From assembly GCA_035609245.1 (NCBI GenBank), contig CP141202.1, positions 868,001 to 932,000 of the forward strand: a stretch of DNA of 64,000 nt. The letters are read 5' to 3'. The position numbers and the translations under genes were made by a program. This document shows, piece by piece, positions 62,471 to 64,000 of this stretch. How positions within the stretch are numbered: the stretch's first letter is position 1; every line of letters begins with the position of its first letter. Below the pieces are notes generated by a model. That model was given only the letters and a program-made list of their open reading frames with translations, was not told where the DNA came from and did not search any database. This DNA is from Bacteroidales bacterium MB20-C3-3. GTDB lineage: Bacteria; Bacteroidota; Bacteroidia; Bacteroidales; UBA932.

Positions 62471-62944
62471 TTACTTTGAAATTTCAAGAATTTGAAATTT
62501 TACAACTCCTGATGGAACCATTACCTCAACCACATCTCCCTTGCTTTTTCCAATCAGGGCTTTTCCAATTGGCGTTGCTGCCGCAAGCTTCCCCTCTCTG
62601 AGATTAGCCTCGGTCTCCCCAACTAAAGTATAAACCACCTCGGTATTATTTGAAAGATTTTTAAGTTTTACCTTGTTCATAATCTGAACATGGGTTGTGT
62701 TAATTTTGGATTCATCTATAATTCGCGCATTGGCAATCATATCCTCAAGTTTTGAAATCTTGAGCTCCAAAAGACCCTGTGCCTCTTTAGCAGCATCGTA
62801 CTCTGCATTCTCAGACAGGTCCCCCTTGTCCCGGGCTTCAGCTATCTGTCTTGAAATTGCTGGTCTCTCAACAGAGACCAGTTGCTGGTATTCCGCCTTA
62901 AGTTTCTCCAGCCCCTCTGAAGTTAAATAATGAATTTTTGACAT
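62471..62944 (-). CDS. greA: Transcription elongation factor GreA
   Basis: 157 residues. An N-terminal coiled coil with the acidic tip (ARDKGDLSENAEYDAAKE) that rescues backtracked RNA polymerase by stimulating transcript cleavage, followed by the FKBP-like domain ending ISVVEV-type ATPIGKALIGKSKGDVVEV. The length is normal. It is 78 bases downstream of the small membrane protein gene on the same strand. Confidence 0.95.
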   Translation of the reverse strand: MSKIHYLTSEGLEKLKAEYQQLVSVERPAISRQIAEARDKGDLSENAEYDAAKEAQGLLELKISKLEDMIANARIIDESKINTTHVQIMNKVKLKNLSNNTEVVYTLVGETEANLREGKLAAATPIGKALIGKSKGDVVEVMVPSGVVKFQILEISK

Positions 62945-63022
62945 AACTTAAAAAATTAAAAAAGAATCCAGCAGGACTGGACTCTTTGTTACAAAGATAA
63001 AAAATTTTCTTTAATAATAAAA

Positions 63023-63412
63023 TTACTCTCTGAATTTTGGAGCCATAATTTCCGAGTAGAGAACTAGATTGCGGGGGTCAATCGCAAACACCGGTCCATC
63101 TTTAGCCTCTTCCTGTTCAGGTGCCTCATTAACCGAATGTTTGAAAGAACTTATCCCCTCTTCTGACTCTGAAGAGAGAGGAATATCTATCATCTGATAT
63201 TCCGAATGCCTAACAGTATCTGACAATGGTGGTAAGAGGCTCTCTGATGAAGGCTCTTCGTGAAAATCCATCTCTTCATGGAAACCAATCTCTTCATGAA
63301 AAGACTCCTCTCTCCTCTGCTTAACCTGTTCCTTCTTTTTCTTCTCCATATATCCCTGCAGAATAAGTGCTCCAAGGCCGAGAATTATGTATATTATTGT
63401 ACTGGCATCCAT
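63023..63412 (-). CDS. Small single-span membrane protein with FHEE repeats
   Basis: 129 residues. One N-terminal membrane helix (IIYIILGLGALILQGYM) is followed by a basic patch (KKKKEQVKQRR), then three imperfect copies of FHEE separated by four residues (SFHEEIGFHEEMDFHEEP), then an acidic, Ser-rich, probably disordered tail with conserved-looking AIDPRNLVLYSEIMAPKF at the end. Function unknown. It follows ribF by one base, as in other Bacteroidales gene neighbourhoods. Confidence 0.65.
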   Translation of the reverse strand: MDASTIIYIILGLGALILQGYMEKKKKEQVKQRREESFHEEIGFHEEMDFHEEPSSESLLPPLSDTVRHSEYQMIDIPLSSESEEGISSFKHSVNEAPEQEEAKDGPVFAIDPRNLVLYSEIMAPKFRE

Positions 63413-63413
63413 A

Positions 63414-64000
63414 TTATCTCATTGTGATGTTATTCTCAGGGAGGTAAAGATAGGAATTTTCCCTGTCTTTGTGAAGCTGAGCCTTGAGATCATCAAGAGA
63501 GGAGAATGTTACTTCATCTCTCATCTTTGCAACAAACTCAAGCTTAATACTTAACCCGTAAATATCCTCATCAAAATCCAGAATATGGGTCTCGATTGTC
63601 CTTTCATTATTAATTCCAACTGTTGGCCTGATACCAATATTTGTTATTCCTCTGTATGTCTTTCCGGAGGTCTGTACCCAAACTGCATAAACGCCATCTG
63701 AGGGCAGTACCTTTAGTGGCTCATAGAGTCTCATATTGGCTGTGGGAAAGCCGATGCCCCTGCCTATCTTCATCCCCTCGACAACTACCCCCTCTACACC
63801 ATAACGGTAACCCAGCAGGTTGTTTGCTGTTCCCATATCACCGGCCAGAAGCATCTCCCTGATTTTTGTTGAACTTATAATAAGGCCTGATTCATTTTCG
63901 GTATACTCATCAACCCTTACCGGATTAATTCCAAGATTTCGTGCAATTGCCATCATCTCATCCTGTGTCTGGTTGATATCACTACCAACCCTGTGATCGT
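63414..64000 (-). CDS. ribF: Bifunctional riboflavin kinase/FMN adenylyltransferase, 5' end outside window
   Basis: The frame is open to the window edge, so this is the C-terminal part (about 195 residues). At the edge is DHRVGSD, the end of the FAD-synthetase nucleotidyltransferase domain, then SGLIISSTKIREML. The riboflavin-kinase domain follows with GRGIGFPTANM, DGVYAVWV, NIGIRPTV and ETHILDFDEDIYG. It converts riboflavin to FMN and FAD, cofactors used by MetF and proline dehydrogenase here. Confidence 0.93.
   Translation of the reverse strand, partial: DHRVGSDINQTQDEMMAIARNLGINPVRVDEYTENESGLIISSTKIREMLLAGDMGTANNLLGYRYGVEGVVVEGMKIGRGIGFPTANMRLYEPLKVLPSDGVYAVWVQTSGKTYRGITNIGIRPTVGINNERTIETHILDFDEDIYGLSIKLEFVAKMRDEVTFSSLDDLKAQLHKDRENSYLYLPENNITMR

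Overview
The window looks like a chromosomal segment of a Bacteroidetes bacterium, most likely order Bacteroidales. The evidence is: repeated TAnnTTTG-type -7 promoter elements, a long (about 1130 residue) isoleucyl-tRNA synthetase followed by a TraR/DksA-like gene and lspA, BACON-domain lipoproteins, a GH92 mannosidase, DUF438/DUF1858 proteins and WbuC. No rRNA, CRISPR array, intact insertion sequence or prophage is visible. Two tRNA-Ser genes are present, both on the minus strand and both bordered by the same kinds of repeats.

Layout. 1-1117: a MITE-like element, a GC-rich hairpin repeat and three stem-loops lead into tRNA-Ser(GGA), followed by a truncated HNH-like ORF. 1118-7344: methionine/one-carbon cycle (metH, metF, ahcY), then a mannose-1-phosphate guanylyltransferase. 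8407-14337: a membrane-anchored beta-propeller/regulator-like protein, an ATP-cone/Mrr-type nuclease and a giant protein that resembles PPi-dependent PEP carboxykinase. 14426-18284: an MFS exporter, sucCD, and a gene-free repeat region. 18285-24839: ferritin, a patatin-like lipase, the dTDP-rhamnose genes in order A-C-D-B, a WbuC cupin and a sugar dehydrogenase. 24836-32321 (minus): one compact run of proline dehydrogenase, acetyltransferase, DUF438/hemerythrin/PAS protein, DUF1858 protein, copper ATPase and a sensor kinase. 32413-36360 (plus): an envelope-glycan cassette (GT2, tandem LAB_N protein, GT39, nucleotide-sugar epimerase). 36449-45852: three secreted proteins, a GH92 mannosidase and a large LRR/M64 metallopeptidase lipoprotein. 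45997-48740: a decayed regulator, an unknown protein, a methyltransferase, repeats and tRNA-Ser(UGA). 48746-54876: an ECF sigma factor, lspA, a DksA-like protein, guaD, ileS and cvpA. 55084-60248: a C39-peptidase ABC exporter, two small double-glycine-leader peptides, a TolC-type channel and an HlyD-type adaptor. 60232-64000: tsaB, a thioredoxin-like lipoprotein, HIT, greA, a small membrane protein and the 3' part of ribF.

The most interesting system is at 55084-60248. Two previously unflagged tiny ORFs (57219-57407 and 57407-57622) have 25-residue leaders that align residue for residue at a shared L-D-E-x-E-x-L motif and end in Gly-Gly. They lie directly behind an ABC transporter with an intact C39 leader peptidase and directly ahead of TolC and HlyD genes. 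That is the parts list of a self-contained, apparently unmodified two-peptide bacteriocin or signal-peptide system. Second-tier observations are an IleRS whose HIGH signature reads G-I-H-H, GC-rich insertions inside the MetH activation domain, and structured repeats around the tRNA-Ser genes.
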